DNA of 64,000 nt from positions 1-64,000 of the forward strand of contig JAHKKM010000006.1 of assembly GCA_020027645.1 (NCBI GenBank). The letters run 5' to 3'. Source of the stretch: Pseudomonadota bacterium. GTDB taxonomy: Bacteria; Pseudomonadota; Gammaproteobacteria; Steroidobacterales; Woeseiaceae. Positions 45,102-54,119 of the stretch are shown here, piece after piece. The notes under the pieces are model-generated. The model saw nothing but the letters and a program-made list of their open reading frames with translations, was not told the DNA's origin and did no database searches. Each line of letters begins with the position of its first letter. Position 1 is the stretch's first letter. Position numbers and translations under genes: made by a program.

Positions 45102-45503
45102 TCAGTCGCGGTCCTGGCGCTTCTCGACAAATTCGACCGGCTCTGCGCGCCCGGTCGTCTTCATGACGCCCTGGACTACTGCGCCTTCCGCAACGGCGAT
45201 CGCCTCACCGTGAACCGTACCGGCAATTTTCGCTGAATCCGTAATTTCCACGTGCCCCGCGGCATCGATGTCGCCTTCAATGGTTCCCGCGATGATGACC
45301 GTATTGGCCTTGATAGTTCCTTTCCACCGGCCGCTTTTCGCGAGAGTGACCGTCCCGTCGATATCGCAGTCGCCCTCGACCTCGCCGCTTATCATGAAAT
45401 TGCCGCGCCCCGACATCTTGCCAGTGACTTTGCATGCTTCACTGATGAGCGTGGCCGGGCCGCTGCTCCGGTCGGTAAGCCGTCGCGATTTAGTGTCACT
45501 CAT
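45102..45503 (-). CDS. Bactofilin
   Basis: 133 residues, polymerising cytoskeletal protein built of a right-handed beta-helix. The repeated strands read SGRGNFMISGEVEGD, GRWKGTIKAN, IAGTIEGDIDAAGHVEI and KIAGTVHGEAIAV. It lies eight bases from the end of the convergent receiver gene. Bactofilins help shape cells or place stalks, flagella or polar factors; no partner is obvious here. Confidence 0.93.
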   Translation of the reverse strand: MSDTKSRRLTDRSSGPATLISEACKVTGKMSGRGNFMISGEVEGDCDIDGTVTLAKSGRWKGTIKANTVIIAGTIEGDIDAAGHVEITDSAKIAGTVHGEAIAVAEGAVVQGVMKTTGRAEPVEFVEKRQDRD

Positions 45504-45591
45504 TTCTGGAATGTCTCCGCTGGCCTGACGCCAGTCAGGTTCCCGCCATCATAGTATGTCAGCGGTTCATGAATTGTGAATCAGTTTGCAA

Positions 45592-45981
45592 TCACTGATC
45601 ATCCTTGTCCAAATATCCGTAGCCGGCGGTCTTGATGTCGACAAGGTAGCCACCCTCGAAACGCAGCACGCGCATCAGCTTTCGCGGCCCGAAATTGTAG
45701 ACAAGTTCGGTCGCCATGACTTCCGTCATATAGCCATGCCGGTAGTAACTGCCGCTGATTCCACCGAAACCGTAATAGCTTTGCGGGTAATCGCTACGAA
45801 GCACGAGGCCGAGGTAGTGGGTTGCTATTGGCTCGCCACAAAATGCCCTGACCTGCGACTCATGCATTCCGTCACGGACAAGTCGACTGCCACAGCGCAG
45901 CGCTTCCGCAGGTTGACTCAGCATTAGCAAGCCGCACAACAATACGGATGCAGATGTGAGTTTGCCGGCTGCTCGGTACAT
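45592..45981 (-). CDS. DUF2845 exported protein
   Basis: 129 residues. A signal peptide (ASVLLCGLLMLSQPAEA) is followed by ALRCGSRLVRDGMHESQVRAFCGEP, the DUF2845 hallmark with two cysteines, and later YNFGPRKLMRVLRFEGG. The ATG at 45981 gives a proper signal peptide; the frame opens further upstream without support. Likely periplasmic or outer membrane; the fold resembles SmpA/OmlA-type small proteins. Function unknown. Confidence 0.85.
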   Translation of the reverse strand: MYRAAGKLTSASVLLCGLLMLSQPAEALRCGSRLVRDGMHESQVRAFCGEPIATHYLGLVLRSDYPQSYYGFGGISGSYYRHGYMTEVMATELVYNFGPRKLMRVLRFEGGYLVDIKTAGYGYLDKDDQ

Positions 45982-46208
45982 TGAGTCCGCCACGGGCCAG
46001 ATGCAGATGATATTGTGGGTGATCATAAACCATATCGGAACGGATCAGTTGCAGAGCCGGTAACGGCAGCTCCCTCGGACGCCAAGTCTTTGTCACAGAT
46101 AAGAATTTTTCGTTGGCACCACTTCAGGTCGTCTGTATAGTCGGCGCATGAGCAGCGTCGGCCAGCGATACCAGCTGCATCGCATGTTCATTGAATCCCC
46201 GGGTCTCT

Positions 46209-47771
46209 ATGTTTGATAAAAGAATAAATCGCCTGGCCGCATCAGTTCCCGGCAATCCCGTTTGGGGCGGTCGCAAAGGCATCGAAAAGGAAAGTCTTCG
46301 CGTAACTTCCCAAGGACACCTGTCCCGCAAACCGCATCCGCTGGCATTCGGATCGGCGCTGACCAATAGCTACATCACAACCGATTTTTCAGAAGCATTA
46401 CTCGAGTTTGTCACGCCGGCGTTTGTGCATACGTGGGAAACATTGCGGTTTCTCTGCGACATACATCAGTTCAGTTACGCTGGCCTGGGTGATGAGCTCC
46501 TGTGGGTGTCCAGCATGCCGTGCCGCATCGGTGGCGACGACGACATCCCGCTGGCGCGTTACGGCAGTTCAAATATCGGCCGCATGAAAACCATCTATCG
46601 CCACGGCCTCGGGCTTCGTTACGGCCGGACCATGCAGACGATTGCCGGGGTGCATTTCAATTATTCGTTGCCGGATGCGTTCTGGCCGGCTTACAAGGAA
46701 ATCGAAGCCTACGCAGGCAGTGTCGATAGCCTGCGATCCGAGGCATATTTCGGACTGGTGCGGAATTTCCGCCGATTAGGCTGGCTGATCCTGTATCTGT
46801 TCGGAGCGTCGCCGGCGCTGTGCCGGTCGTTTGCCAGGGGATCGAATCCGGCCTTGTCGGAACTTGACATCGATACGCTTTACCACCCGTTTGCCACCTC
46901 GCTTCGCATGAGCGATCTTGGTTACAGCAACAGGACGCAGGCACGTCTCAACATCTCTCTCGACAGTCTCGATGAATACGTTGCCGATCTGAGCCGGGCA
47001 ATACGCACACCGGAACCAGCGTTCGAGCGGTTCGGCGTCAAGGCAGACGGTGAATACCGGCAGCTTAGCGTCAATCAATTGCAAATAGAAAATGAGTACT
47101 ACAGCCCGGTTCGACCGAAACGCGTGGCGAAGTCGGGAGAACGACCGACGGCAGCGCTGCGCCGCGGTGGTGTCGAGTACGTCGAGATCCGCTCGCTCGA
47201 CATAAACGTGTTCGATCCTGCCGGCGTAAACCAGAACGCCATGCGATTCGTCGAGGCATTTGCAATCTATTGCCTGCTTCACGACAGTCCGCCGTTTAGT
47301 GCACAAGCGCGAGAGGAATCGAAGCGCAATCACACACAGACAGCGAAAAGCGGTCGCGATCCGGAGTTTCGTCTCCTTCGCGACGGGCGAGAGGTCACCA
47401 TTGCCGAGTGGGGGAACGAGATTGTTCGTGACGTCAGGGTGGTGGCGGAGCTGATCGACCGCGGCAATGGGGGGCACGACTACCTGGATGCGGTTGACGT
47501 GCAGGCTGAGCTCCTCAAAAATCCCGATGCGACCCCGTCAGCCCGCGTACTGCAGGAAATGAAGACTGCCGGCACGGGATTTTTCGAGTTTTCCATGCAG
47601 GCGGCAATAGGACACAAGGACTATTTTGCGGCTCTCGAGCCAATGCAGCCCGAGCGTTTCCAGCAGCTGGAAACCGAAGCTCGCGAATCGCTGTTGCGCC
47701 AGAAGTCGATGGAGGCCAGCGATAAGCTGAGCCTGGATGACTATATTGCAGCTTATTTCAGTCGCGATTGA
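46209..47771 (+). CDS. gshA: Glutamate-cysteine ligase
   Basis: First step of glutathione synthesis. 520 residues, proteobacterial GshA type: GGRKGIEKESLRVT near residue 20, ITTDFSEALLEFVTPA, then AGVHFNYSLPD and the later VEYVEIRSLDINVFDPAG. The ATG at 46209 begins the conserved part; an in-frame TTG at 46191 is possible. The gene stands alone, 12 bases from the convergent aminotransferase, and no gshB is in the window. Confidence 0.94.
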   Translation: MFDKRINRLAASVPGNPVWGGRKGIEKESLRVTSQGHLSRKPHPLAFGSALTNSYITTDFSEALLEFVTPAFVHTWETLRFLCDIHQFSYAGLGDELLWVSSMPCRIGGDDDIPLARYGSSNIGRMKTIYRHGLGLRYGRTMQTIAGVHFNYSLPDAFWPAYKEIEAYAGSVDSLRSEAYFGLVRNFRRLGWLILYLFGASPALCRSFARGSNPALSELDIDTLYHPFATSLRMSDLGYSNRTQARLNISLDSLDEYVADLSRAIRTPEPAFERFGVKADGEYRQLSVNQLQIENEYYSPVRPKRVAKSGERPTAALRRGGVEYVEIRSLDINVFDPAGVNQNAMRFVEAFAIYCLLHDSPPFSAQAREESKRNHTQTAKSGRDPEFRLLRDGREVTIAEWGNEIVRDVRVVAELIDRGNGGHDYLDAVDVQAELLKNPDATPSARVLQEMKTAGTGFFEFSMQAAIGHKDYFAALEPMQPERFQQLETEARESLLRQKSMEASDKLSLDDYIAAYFSRD

Positions 47772-47783
47772 CGACAGGCAGCG

Positions 47784-48695
47784 TTACTGGCGGGAACAAA
47801 ATGGCAACGCTTCGCCATGCCGGAACGCATGCTCACGATGCAGTTCCTGAAAGCGTTTCGTCACCGGGCCGCGTTTACCGTTACCAATAACACGCCCGTC
47901 GGCTTTAAGAATCGGCGTCAGTTCACCCATCGTCCCGCTGGTGAACGCCTCGTCTGAAGTATAGAGCTCGGTCAACGAGAGATTCTTTTCCTGCGCAATT
48001 ACGTCATTATCCCGCGCGATGTCCAAAATCATCTGACGTGTCAGGCCCGGAAGGCAGCTGTCGGCAAACGGTGTGAACAACTTGCCATCACGGACCAGGA
48101 AAATGTTTGTGTCATTGGTCTCTGAAATGAAACCATTGATGTCGAGCATGACCGCACTTGCGACTCCGGCAACATTTGCCTCGATGGCAGCCAGTATGTT
48201 GTTCAGCAGATTGTTGTGATGGATTTTCGAGTCCAGGCATTGCGGCGTATTTCGACGGATCGATGAAGTTATTACGTCGATACCGCTGTCGGCATAGACA
48301 GGCGGTTTCCATTCAGCCAGGACAATCAGCGAGCAGCCCGACTGGTTCAACCGCGGGTTCATGCCGGAAGTGATCTTCTCGCCGCGGGTCAGCGTCAGCC
48401 GGATGTGGGTCAGGTCGGTCATTCCGTTGGCTTCGAGAGTGGCGAACACGGCCTTGCGAATCTCGTCGCTGGAGGGCACCGAGGCAAATGCCAGGGCCTT
48501 GGCTGAATTCTGCAGCCTCTGCAGATGCGCAGCGAAGGCTGCGATTCGGCCCTTGTAGACTCGCAGTCCTTCCCACACGGCGTCGCCACCCTGCACGACA
48601 CTGTCGAACACGGACACGCGGGCTTCCGAGCGGGGCAGGAGCTTACCGTTGACATGTACCAGGATGTCCCTGTTGCGCGGGTCCGGTTGCTGCAC
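47784..48695 (-). CDS. Class IV aminotransferase, branched-chain type
   Basis: 303 residues. VHVNGKLLPRSEARVSVFDSVVQGGDAVWEGLRVY opens the fold, with LDSKIHHNNLLNNI carrying the PLP lysine, and GFISETNDTNIFLV and LPGLTR the cofactor and carboxylate sites. The GTG at 48695 is preferred: AGGAG lies six bases before it and it is one base after the sulfotransferase stop. The length then matches IlvE. Branched-chain or D-amino acid specificity cannot be separated by eye. Confidence 0.87.
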   Translation of the reverse strand: MQQPDPRNRDILVHVNGKLLPRSEARVSVFDSVVQGGDAVWEGLRVYKGRIAAFAAHLQRLQNSAKALAFASVPSSDEIRKAVFATLEANGMTDLTHIRLTLTRGEKITSGMNPRLNQSGCSLIVLAEWKPPVYADSGIDVITSSIRRNTPQCLDSKIHHNNLLNNILAAIEANVAGVASAVMLDINGFISETNDTNIFLVRDGKLFTPFADSCLPGLTRQMILDIARDNDVIAQEKNLSLTELYTSDEAFTSGTMGELTPILKADGRVIGNGKRGPVTKRFQELHREHAFRHGEALPFCSRQ

Positions 48696-48696
48696 T

Positions 48697-49428
48697 TCAG
48701 TCTCCTGTTGTTGCACGAATGGCGTGCGTGAATAGTTTCTCATAATGCGGTGCACATTCGCCGAGCAGGCCACGCAGACGTACCGGGAAGTCGCGCTTCG
48801 GTTCGTACCCGGCGAAGCCGGTGCTCTGGTGTACAGCATGGTACCAGTGCTTCGCCCACACACCATCCTCGGGGATCGGACCTTTCGGCCAGCTCAGCAT
48901 GCGCGGGTCGAAGCGAATGCCGAGTTGTTTGCACAACGCTGTGAGTACACCCTTGGGATCGAGCAGCAGCTCGCGGGAATCGAGTATTGCAGGCTGCTGA
49001 CCCTTGCTGTGCAATTCGTCAAACAGCCGGGATTGCACCGCAAGTCCGGTATCCGCGAGCGTTGCGTGCGGCAACTGAATGGTGAGCGACGGCAACATCT
49101 CTGCCGGGTCGCGAATCAGGAACACGTTCTGCGTCTCGTCCAGAAAGCCCGTATCGATAGCGACCAGGTGATGAGCCATGTGTTTCATGAACAGTACGGG
49201 CCTGGTCGGTGCAGTCACAGGGTGCAACAGTGACTGCATGACGGCATTGCCATCGCAGTTCATGGCAGCCATGACCTGGTCGCGACCAGGGTGGGCCGCA
49301 GCGGTGACTCGAAGGTAATGGCCGTAAAGAGGCTCATCGATCACGCGTGTGTCATCGCGTTGTGCGAAGCTGTACATCAACGCTGTCGAGACATTACGTG
49401 GGCCAGACCAGAGGCAAATGAACTGCAT
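48697..49428 (-). CDS. Sulfotransferase-family protein
   Basis: 243 residues from an ATG with GGAGG upstream. ICLWSGPRNVSTALMYSFAQR near residue 5 is the PAPS phosphate loop in the P-loop sulfotransferase style, and FLIRDPAEMLPSL is the second nucleotide motif. The substrate is not clear. The stop is one base before the aminotransferase start, so both are made in step. Amino acid-derived sulfated products are an inference from that pairing. Confidence 0.8.
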   Translation of the reverse strand: MQFICLWSGPRNVSTALMYSFAQRDDTRVIDEPLYGHYLRVTAAAHPGRDQVMAAMNCDGNAVMQSLLHPVTAPTRPVLFMKHMAHHLVAIDTGFLDETQNVFLIRDPAEMLPSLTIQLPHATLADTGLAVQSRLFDELHSKGQQPAILDSRELLLDPKGVLTALCKQLGIRFDPRMLSWPKGPIPEDGVWAKHWYHAVHQSTGFAGYEPKRDFPVRLRGLLGECAPHYEKLFTHAIRATTGD

Positions 49429-49632
49429 GAAAGGCCTCCGGACAGGTGAGAATTCGCGATCGGCATTGTATAGGCTGTGCAAGGTGCGGCCAATGCCACC
49501 GGCGTGACAGGAAGCCGAGCGAACAGAGGGAAATTGTGCACCAGGTCACAAATCGTCGGCAACGGCGTGAGGCGTGCATGCTTTCCTACTAGTATTGAAG
49601 AATCGCGGTTTCCTGCGTAATTCGTTTCAAGG

Positions 49633-50217
49633 ATGCACGGTTTGTTCAGGACTTTTGTTTTCGGTGTATTGCTTGGCCTGGTGGGTGCGGGCGCGTACCT
49701 GCATTTCGTGCCCGTCGTGGACCTGTATCGCGTGCCGTCGCACGTGACCGTCCAGACCAACGGCGGAAATCAGGAAACCTTCAGTATCAGGTTGCCCGGC
49801 GACCGCATCATGGCCGGTCGGCCAGGCGCCGCAGCAGCGGTTCCCGCCGGTCTTGCGTGGCCCGATGCACCGGCTTTTGACGGTTTTGAGGCAGAGCTGT
49901 TCAAGATTCGAGACCGGGACGACACGGTAATCGGAGTGGCAAGCCGCATGAAGCGAACCGCAGGTTCAGGCGATGGCTTTGTGCAATGGGTCGTTCACCT
50001 GCCCGCAAGAGGCACGATGTTTGCTGCACTTGAGGCGAATCCCGGCGCCGGCCAGGCGCGATCCGGCACACTCAGAGTCGGTACCGGCGAATTCGAGTTC
50101 CGGCGTGGATCCGTCCGGGAAGTTTTTGTACGTGACGACACAGACAGCGACCCGGACAACGAAGGACGGATCGACTTGCAGGTAGCGCTCATCGGGCTGC
50201 AGGAAGAATCGCGATGA
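49633..50217 (+). CDS. Membrane-anchored exported protein, unknown (paralogue 1)
   Basis: 194 residues. An N-terminal helix (FVFGVLLGLVGAGAYLHFV) anchors a beta-rich domain outside the cytosol. VQWVVHLPARGTMFAAL matches VWHIYLPGRGTLL of the next protein, and both contain a GEF-type turn later, so the two are paralogues. Overlaps the next gene by four bases. No family recognised. Confidence 0.72.
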   Translation: MHGLFRTFVFGVLLGLVGAGAYLHFVPVVDLYRVPSHVTVQTNGGNQETFSIRLPGDRIMAGRPGAAAAVPAGLAWPDAPAFDGFEAELFKIRDRDDTVIGVASRMKRTAGSGDGFVQWVVHLPARGTMFAALEANPGAGQARSGTLRVGTGEFEFRRGSVREVFVRDDTDSDPDNEGRIDLQVALIGLQEESR

Positions 50218-50903
50218 AATACCTTATTTCGCTGATTCTGGGGCTGGTGTGTGGCGCAACGCTGCTGCTCGCCGCCCTGTACTTCAATCCGTTTGTCGCC
50301 CGGCAGGCCCTGTCGCCGCTCGCTGTTTCCGACAACGTGCTGGTCGTGCTCAATTATTCCCTGGTTCCCGCGGACTCTTTGTTATTCACGAATGATGGCG
50401 AATCGGTGCGGAAGCCATTTCCGCTCAAGGTACAGGAATTATGGGAACCGGCTGTGCAGAAGACTTGGGTAACCGTTGCGGAACTGACCAGCGTCCGCGG
50501 TGAGGTGGTGGGGGTCGGCATCAAGTTTGCGTCGGATTCCGAAAAGTCGCGCCCGCTGAGGGGCGAGGCACTGGTGGACAGCGTCTGGCACATCTACCTG
50601 CCAGGGCGCGGTACCCTGCTCGTTCAGCAGGTCGAGAACTACTGGTCGCTGCTGATGGATATTGTTGTTCCGGCCCGCTGGAGTTCCAGCGACAGCTGGC
50701 GCGGCAACTGGCACAACAGTATTACGGTAGGTCCGGAAGCGCTCGGCACGGGTAAAGTCATTGGCCAGACCGGTGAGTTTGCCGGCCTTTCCGCCGAAGC
50801 GATGGAATCCGTGGATGCGACGGTGTACTCCGCGCTCGATGGGCCTGTGAAGATGCATGGCAGTCTGACCATCGCCAGGCCGACAGAGAATCCGGCACAG
50901 TAA
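50214..50903 (+). CDS. Membrane-anchored exported protein, unknown (paralogue 2)
   Basis: 229 residues. One helix at the start (LISLILGLVCGATLLLAALYF), then a beta-rich extracytoplasmic domain with SVWHIYLPGRGTLL at mid length. It is longer than its partner by about 35 residues at the front of the domain. Together with paralogue 1 it looks like a two-gene unit; such tandem pairs often form heteromers. No role known. Confidence 0.72.
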   Translation: MKYLISLILGLVCGATLLLAALYFNPFVARQALSPLAVSDNVLVVLNYSLVPADSLLFTNDGESVRKPFPLKVQELWEPAVQKTWVTVAELTSVRGEVVGVGIKFASDSEKSRPLRGEALVDSVWHIYLPGRGTLLVQQVENYWSLLMDIVVPARWSSSDSWRGNWHNSITVGPEALGTGKVIGQTGEFAGLSAEAMESVDATVYSALDGPVKMHGSLTIARPTENPAQ

Positions 50904-50931
50904 TCCGCCCGGCCCAATCAATCGCCGGCGC

Positions 50932-52155
50932 TCAGCTCCGGGCGGCCAGGTCCTTCAAGGCAATATCGGCATTCGCCAGCAACTCGACCGGGACCGATGC
51001 CCGCGCGGCGATCAACGGTTTGGCCTGCATGAAGTCTTTCGGACAGTTGATGGCATCCACAGCTATCAGTATTCCGTCTTTCAGGTACAGGCAGGAGAAG
51101 GAACGGCTGTCGGGTTTGCCGCGCAGCACGGTTTGATCATGTCCTTGCGACAAACCGGCGATCTGCAACTTGATGTCGTACTGATCCGACCAGAACCAGG
51201 GTACGTCGCAATAGCGCACCTCTTCGCCGCAGATGTTCTGTGCCGCCGTCCTCGCCTGCTCGAGTGCGTTGTGCACGGATTCCAGGCGCACGCTGCGGCC
51301 AAAAATGCCGTTGGGGTGAAAGGTGCAGTCGCCGATAGCGTAAATGTCCGGATCGCTGCTGCGACATCGGTCGTCGACCACAATTCCGTTATTGACTTCC
51401 AGACCCGACGCCGAGGCAAGGCCGACACTCGGCTCGATGCCGATACCGATCAACACCAGGTCCGCAGCAAGCGGATCGGCATTGCGCAAATTGACTGATG
51501 TGACCCGGCTGCCGCCGGAAACGCCGGTGACCCCGGTCGACAATCGCAGCTTGACCCCGTGGCTGCGATGCTCCCTTTCGTAAAAACCGGATACCTGTGT
51601 TGAAACGACTCGACTCATCACGCGACCTTCCATCTCGACCACGGTCACATCGAGGCCAAGCTGACAGGCGACAGCGGCGACCTCGAGACCGATGTAGCCG
51701 GCGCCGATCACTACCATGCGCCGACCCGGCGCCATGTCCTCGCGCATGCGGTCCACATCACGGATGTTGCGCAGGTAGTGAACGCCGGGCAGGTCCGTAC
51801 CGGGCAGGGCCAGGAGACGGACGACCGCACCGGTAGCCAGGATCAGCGTGTCGTAATGCACCTTGTCTCCGGACGACAGGCCGACGGATTTGCCCTTGCG
51901 GTCGATCGCTTCGACACGCGTATTGAGGCGCACCTCGATGTTCGCTTCGGCATAGTAGCTATCGGGTTTAAGATGCAGCCTGTCGGCCGGCAGTTCGCCT
52001 GCAAGAAACTTCTTCGACAAGGGCGGACGCTGATACGGGTAGTAAGGCTCCTCACCGATCATGACGATCTCACCAGCGAATTTTTTCTGTCTGAGCGTCA
52101 CTGCTGCCTGACCGGCTGCGTGCCCGGCGCCGGCAATGACTACGCGATTGACCAT
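50932..52155 (-). CDS. FAD-dependent ferredoxin/rubredoxin reductase-like protein
   Basis: 407 residues. VVIAGAGHAAGQAAVTLRQ binds FAD and VVIGAGYIGLEVAAVACQLG binds NAD(P)H; the FAD-linked AIGDCTFHPN motif and a C-terminal reductase domain follow. Of the putidaredoxin/rhodocoxin reductase branch that delivers electrons to a ferredoxin serving cytochrome P450 or dioxygenases, neither of which is in the window. It follows the SDR gene by 30 bases and is probably cotranscribed with it. Confidence 0.9.
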   Translation of the reverse strand: MVNRVVIAGAGHAAGQAAVTLRQKKFAGEIVMIGEEPYYPYQRPPLSKKFLAGELPADRLHLKPDSYYAEANIEVRLNTRVEAIDRKGKSVGLSSGDKVHYDTLILATGAVVRLLALPGTDLPGVHYLRNIRDVDRMREDMAPGRRMVVIGAGYIGLEVAAVACQLGLDVTVVEMEGRVMSRVVSTQVSGFYEREHRSHGVKLRLSTGVTGVSGGSRVTSVNLRNADPLAADLVLIGIGIEPSVGLASASGLEVNNGIVVDDRCRSSDPDIYAIGDCTFHPNGIFGRSVRLESVHNALEQARTAAQNICGEEVRYCDVPWFWSDQYDIKLQIAGLSQGHDQTVLRGKPDSRSFSCLYLKDGILIAVDAINCPKDFMQAKPLIAARASVPVELLANADIALKDLAARS

Positions 52156-52185
52156 GGTATGAGATCCGCTACAACTGCGCTGACA

Positions 52186-52956
52186 CTACATCGCACTGAT
52201 GCCGCCGTCGACCCGGATTTCCGATCCGGTCACGAACTGCGATTCATCCGAGGCGAGGTACAGCACGGCATAGGCAACATCCTCCGGTTTGCCGACACGA
52301 CCGAGCGGAACCTGCCGCCCGAGCTTCTGCAATACGTTGGCCCGGTCGGAATTGCCGATCATGCCGTCCAGTATCGGCGTGTCGATGAACACCGGATGCA
52401 CCGAATTGCAGCGAATGTTGTTACCGGATCTGGCGCAATGCAGCGCCACCGATTTGCTGAGATGCCTGACTGCAGCCTTGGCCGAGTTATAGGCAGCGAG
52501 ATTGTGCGCAGCAATGATCCCGGAGATGGACGAAATGTTGACAATCGACCCGCCACCGCTTGCAGCGATATGCGGGATTGAGTATTTGCAGCCAAGAAAA
52601 ACACTGTCCAGGTCGACCGCATGAACGTGGTGCCACTTTTCCAGGGTTTCGTCCTCGATACTGCCAACGGAGCCGATGCCGGCATTGTTGATCAGCACGT
52701 GCAAGCCGCCGAAGCGTTCGACGGTCGCAGCCAGCACTTCGACCCAGCGATCCTCATCCGTGACGTCCTGGTACATCGACGCTGCACAATTTGCCCGCCG
52801 TTCATTGATCGAAGCAGCCATCGATGCAGCGCCATCAGCATTGATGTCCGTCAACATCACACGGGCACCTTCGCCGGCCAGCATGCTGGCAATCGCGGCA
52901 CCGAGCCCCTGCGCAGCACCGGTGACCAACGCGACTTTATTCTCCGCCCGCCCCAT
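52186..52956 (-). CDS. Short-chain dehydrogenase/reductase
   Basis: 256 residues, classical SDR. NAD(P) loop VTGAAQGLGAAI near residue 13, LINNAGIG, and the catalytic set Ser (NISSISGII), Tyr and Lys (YNSAKAAV). PVFIDTPILDG and RVDGGISAM close the fold. LTDINADG suggests NAD preference through the Asp at the end of strand 2. The ATG at 52956 carries GAGGAA upstream, and the same start cassette recurs twice further upstream (52936-53080). Sits with the flavoprotein gene, possibly in steroid or terpenoid oxidation. Confidence 0.93.
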   Translation of the reverse strand: MGRAENKVALVTGAAQGLGAAIASMLAGEGARVMLTDINADGAASMAASINERRANCAASMYQDVTDEDRWVEVLAATVERFGGLHVLINNAGIGSVGSIEDETLEKWHHVHAVDLDSVFLGCKYSIPHIAASGGGSIVNISSISGIIAAHNLAAYNSAKAAVRHLSKSVALHCARSGNNIRCNSVHPVFIDTPILDGMIGNSDRANVLQKLGRQVPLGRVGKPEDVAYAVLYLASDESQFVTGSEIRVDGGISAM

Positions 52957-53080
52957 GTGTGTTCCTCATTCGACCAGCACCCGGTTTATTCTCAGCCCGC
53001 CCACGTTGATTCCTGTTTGACCAGCACCCGGTTTATTGTCCGCCCGCCCCACGGGTGATTCCCGTTCGACCAGCATCCGG
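52936..53080 (-). repeat. Three tandem copies of a translation-start cassette
   Basis: A unit of about 48 bases occurs three times (starting at the TTTATT boxes 52936, 52985, 53032, periods 49 and 47). Read on the minus strand each copy contains GGxTGCTGGTCxAA, a purine-rich box (AGGAA or GGGAA), a start codon (ATG, GTG, GTG) and a GGGCGGGCxGA stretch. The first copy is the real start of the SDR gene. Confidence 0.85.
52966..53052 (-). other. Possible 28-codon leader ORF made of start-cassette copies
   Basis: From the GTG of the outermost repeat copy, a frame runs 28 codons through the middle copy and stops at TGA (52968-52966), nine bases before the SDR ATG and inside its ribosome site. Translation of it is conceivable and could couple to the SDR gene, but it may simply reflect the duplication. 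Confidence 0.35.
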
Positions 53081-53140
53081 CATTCTACTTGCGATATGCT
53101 GCGAATTCTCGGCGGCATACATAACGAAAATTCAATCAAT

Positions 53141-54118
53141 ATGAAAACGCACGCGATCAGAATTCACCAGTTTGGCGGTCCGGAAGTACTCCGGTTCGAG
53201 GAGGTCGACCTGCCGGAACCTGCGGCAGGCGAAGCCAGGATCCGGCATAAAGCCATAGGCCTGAACTTCATCGACACCTACTTTCGTACCGGCCTGTACC
53301 CGTCGGCATTGCCGGCCGGGCTCGGCAGCGAAGCTGCCGGCATCGTCGAAGCCGTTGGTCCGGGTGTGAAGGTCGTCAAGGTGGGGGACCGCGTCGCCTA
53401 CACCGGCCGGCCGGCCGATGCATTCTCCGAGGCCCGGAACTTTCCGGCGAACCAGCTGGTACCGATACCGCCGAAGGTCAGCGACGAACAGGCTGCTGCG
53501 GTCCTGCTGAAAGGAATGACGGCATGGTATCTGCTGCGGCGAAGCTATCCGGTCAAGAAAGGCGATGCGGTGCTGTTGTACGCCGCTGCTGGCGGTGTCG
53601 GTTCACTGGCCAGTCAGTGGGCGAGGTCGCTGGGTGTAACTGTCATAGGCGTCGTCAGCACCGCGGAAAAGGCGAAGCTTGCGCGAGCGCAAGGTTGTGA
53701 GCACATCGTGATGGCCGACGATCCGGACGTTCCGGCAGCGGTGCGCATGTTGACCGGCGGTGAGGGAGTCGCTGCCGTTTACGATTCTGTGGGCAAGGAT
53801 ACTTTTTTTGCATCGCTTGATTCGCTCAGGCCACATGGTGTGATGGTGTCGTTCGGCAACTCTTCCGGGCCGGTTGCACCGTTTGCACCTTCCGAACTTG
53901 CCAAACGGCACTCGCTTTATGTGACGCGGCCGGTGCTATTCGATTTCGTCAGCACCCGGGAGCAACTGCTCGCGGCGTCCGCAGAGCTGTTCGGTGTTCT
54001 GCAAAGCGGTGCGCTGAAAATCAAGGTGAGCCAGCGTTACCCGTTGAAAGATGCAGCAAAGGCACAGGCGGATCTCGAGTCCCGCAAGACCACCGGATCC
54101 ACAGTATTGATTCCCTGA
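53141..54118 (+). CDS. qor: NADPH:quinone oxidoreductase, zinc-independent
   Basis: MDR superfamily, 325 residues. MKTHAIRIHQFGGPEVL starts the catalytic domain, then LNFIDTYFRTGLYP, LGSEAAGIVEAVG, and the NADPH fold with AAAGGVGSLASQWAR near 155. It lacks the structural zinc cysteines, as Qor enzymes do. It likely reduces quinones by one electron. ATG at 53141. Ends one base before the convergent transporter gene. Confidence 0.93.
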   Translation: MKTHAIRIHQFGGPEVLRFEEVDLPEPAAGEARIRHKAIGLNFIDTYFRTGLYPSALPAGLGSEAAGIVEAVGPGVKVVKVGDRVAYTGRPADAFSEARNFPANQLVPIPPKVSDEQAAAVLLKGMTAWYLLRRSYPVKKGDAVLLYAAAGGVGSLASQWARSLGVTVIGVVSTAEKAKLARAQGCEHIVMADDPDVPAAVRMLTGGEGVAAVYDSVGKDTFFASLDSLRPHGVMVSFGNSSGPVAPFAPSELAKRHSLYVTRPVLFDFVSTREQLLAASAELFGVLQSGALKIKVSQRYPLKDAAKAQADLESRKTTGSTVLIP

Positions 54119-54119
54119 C

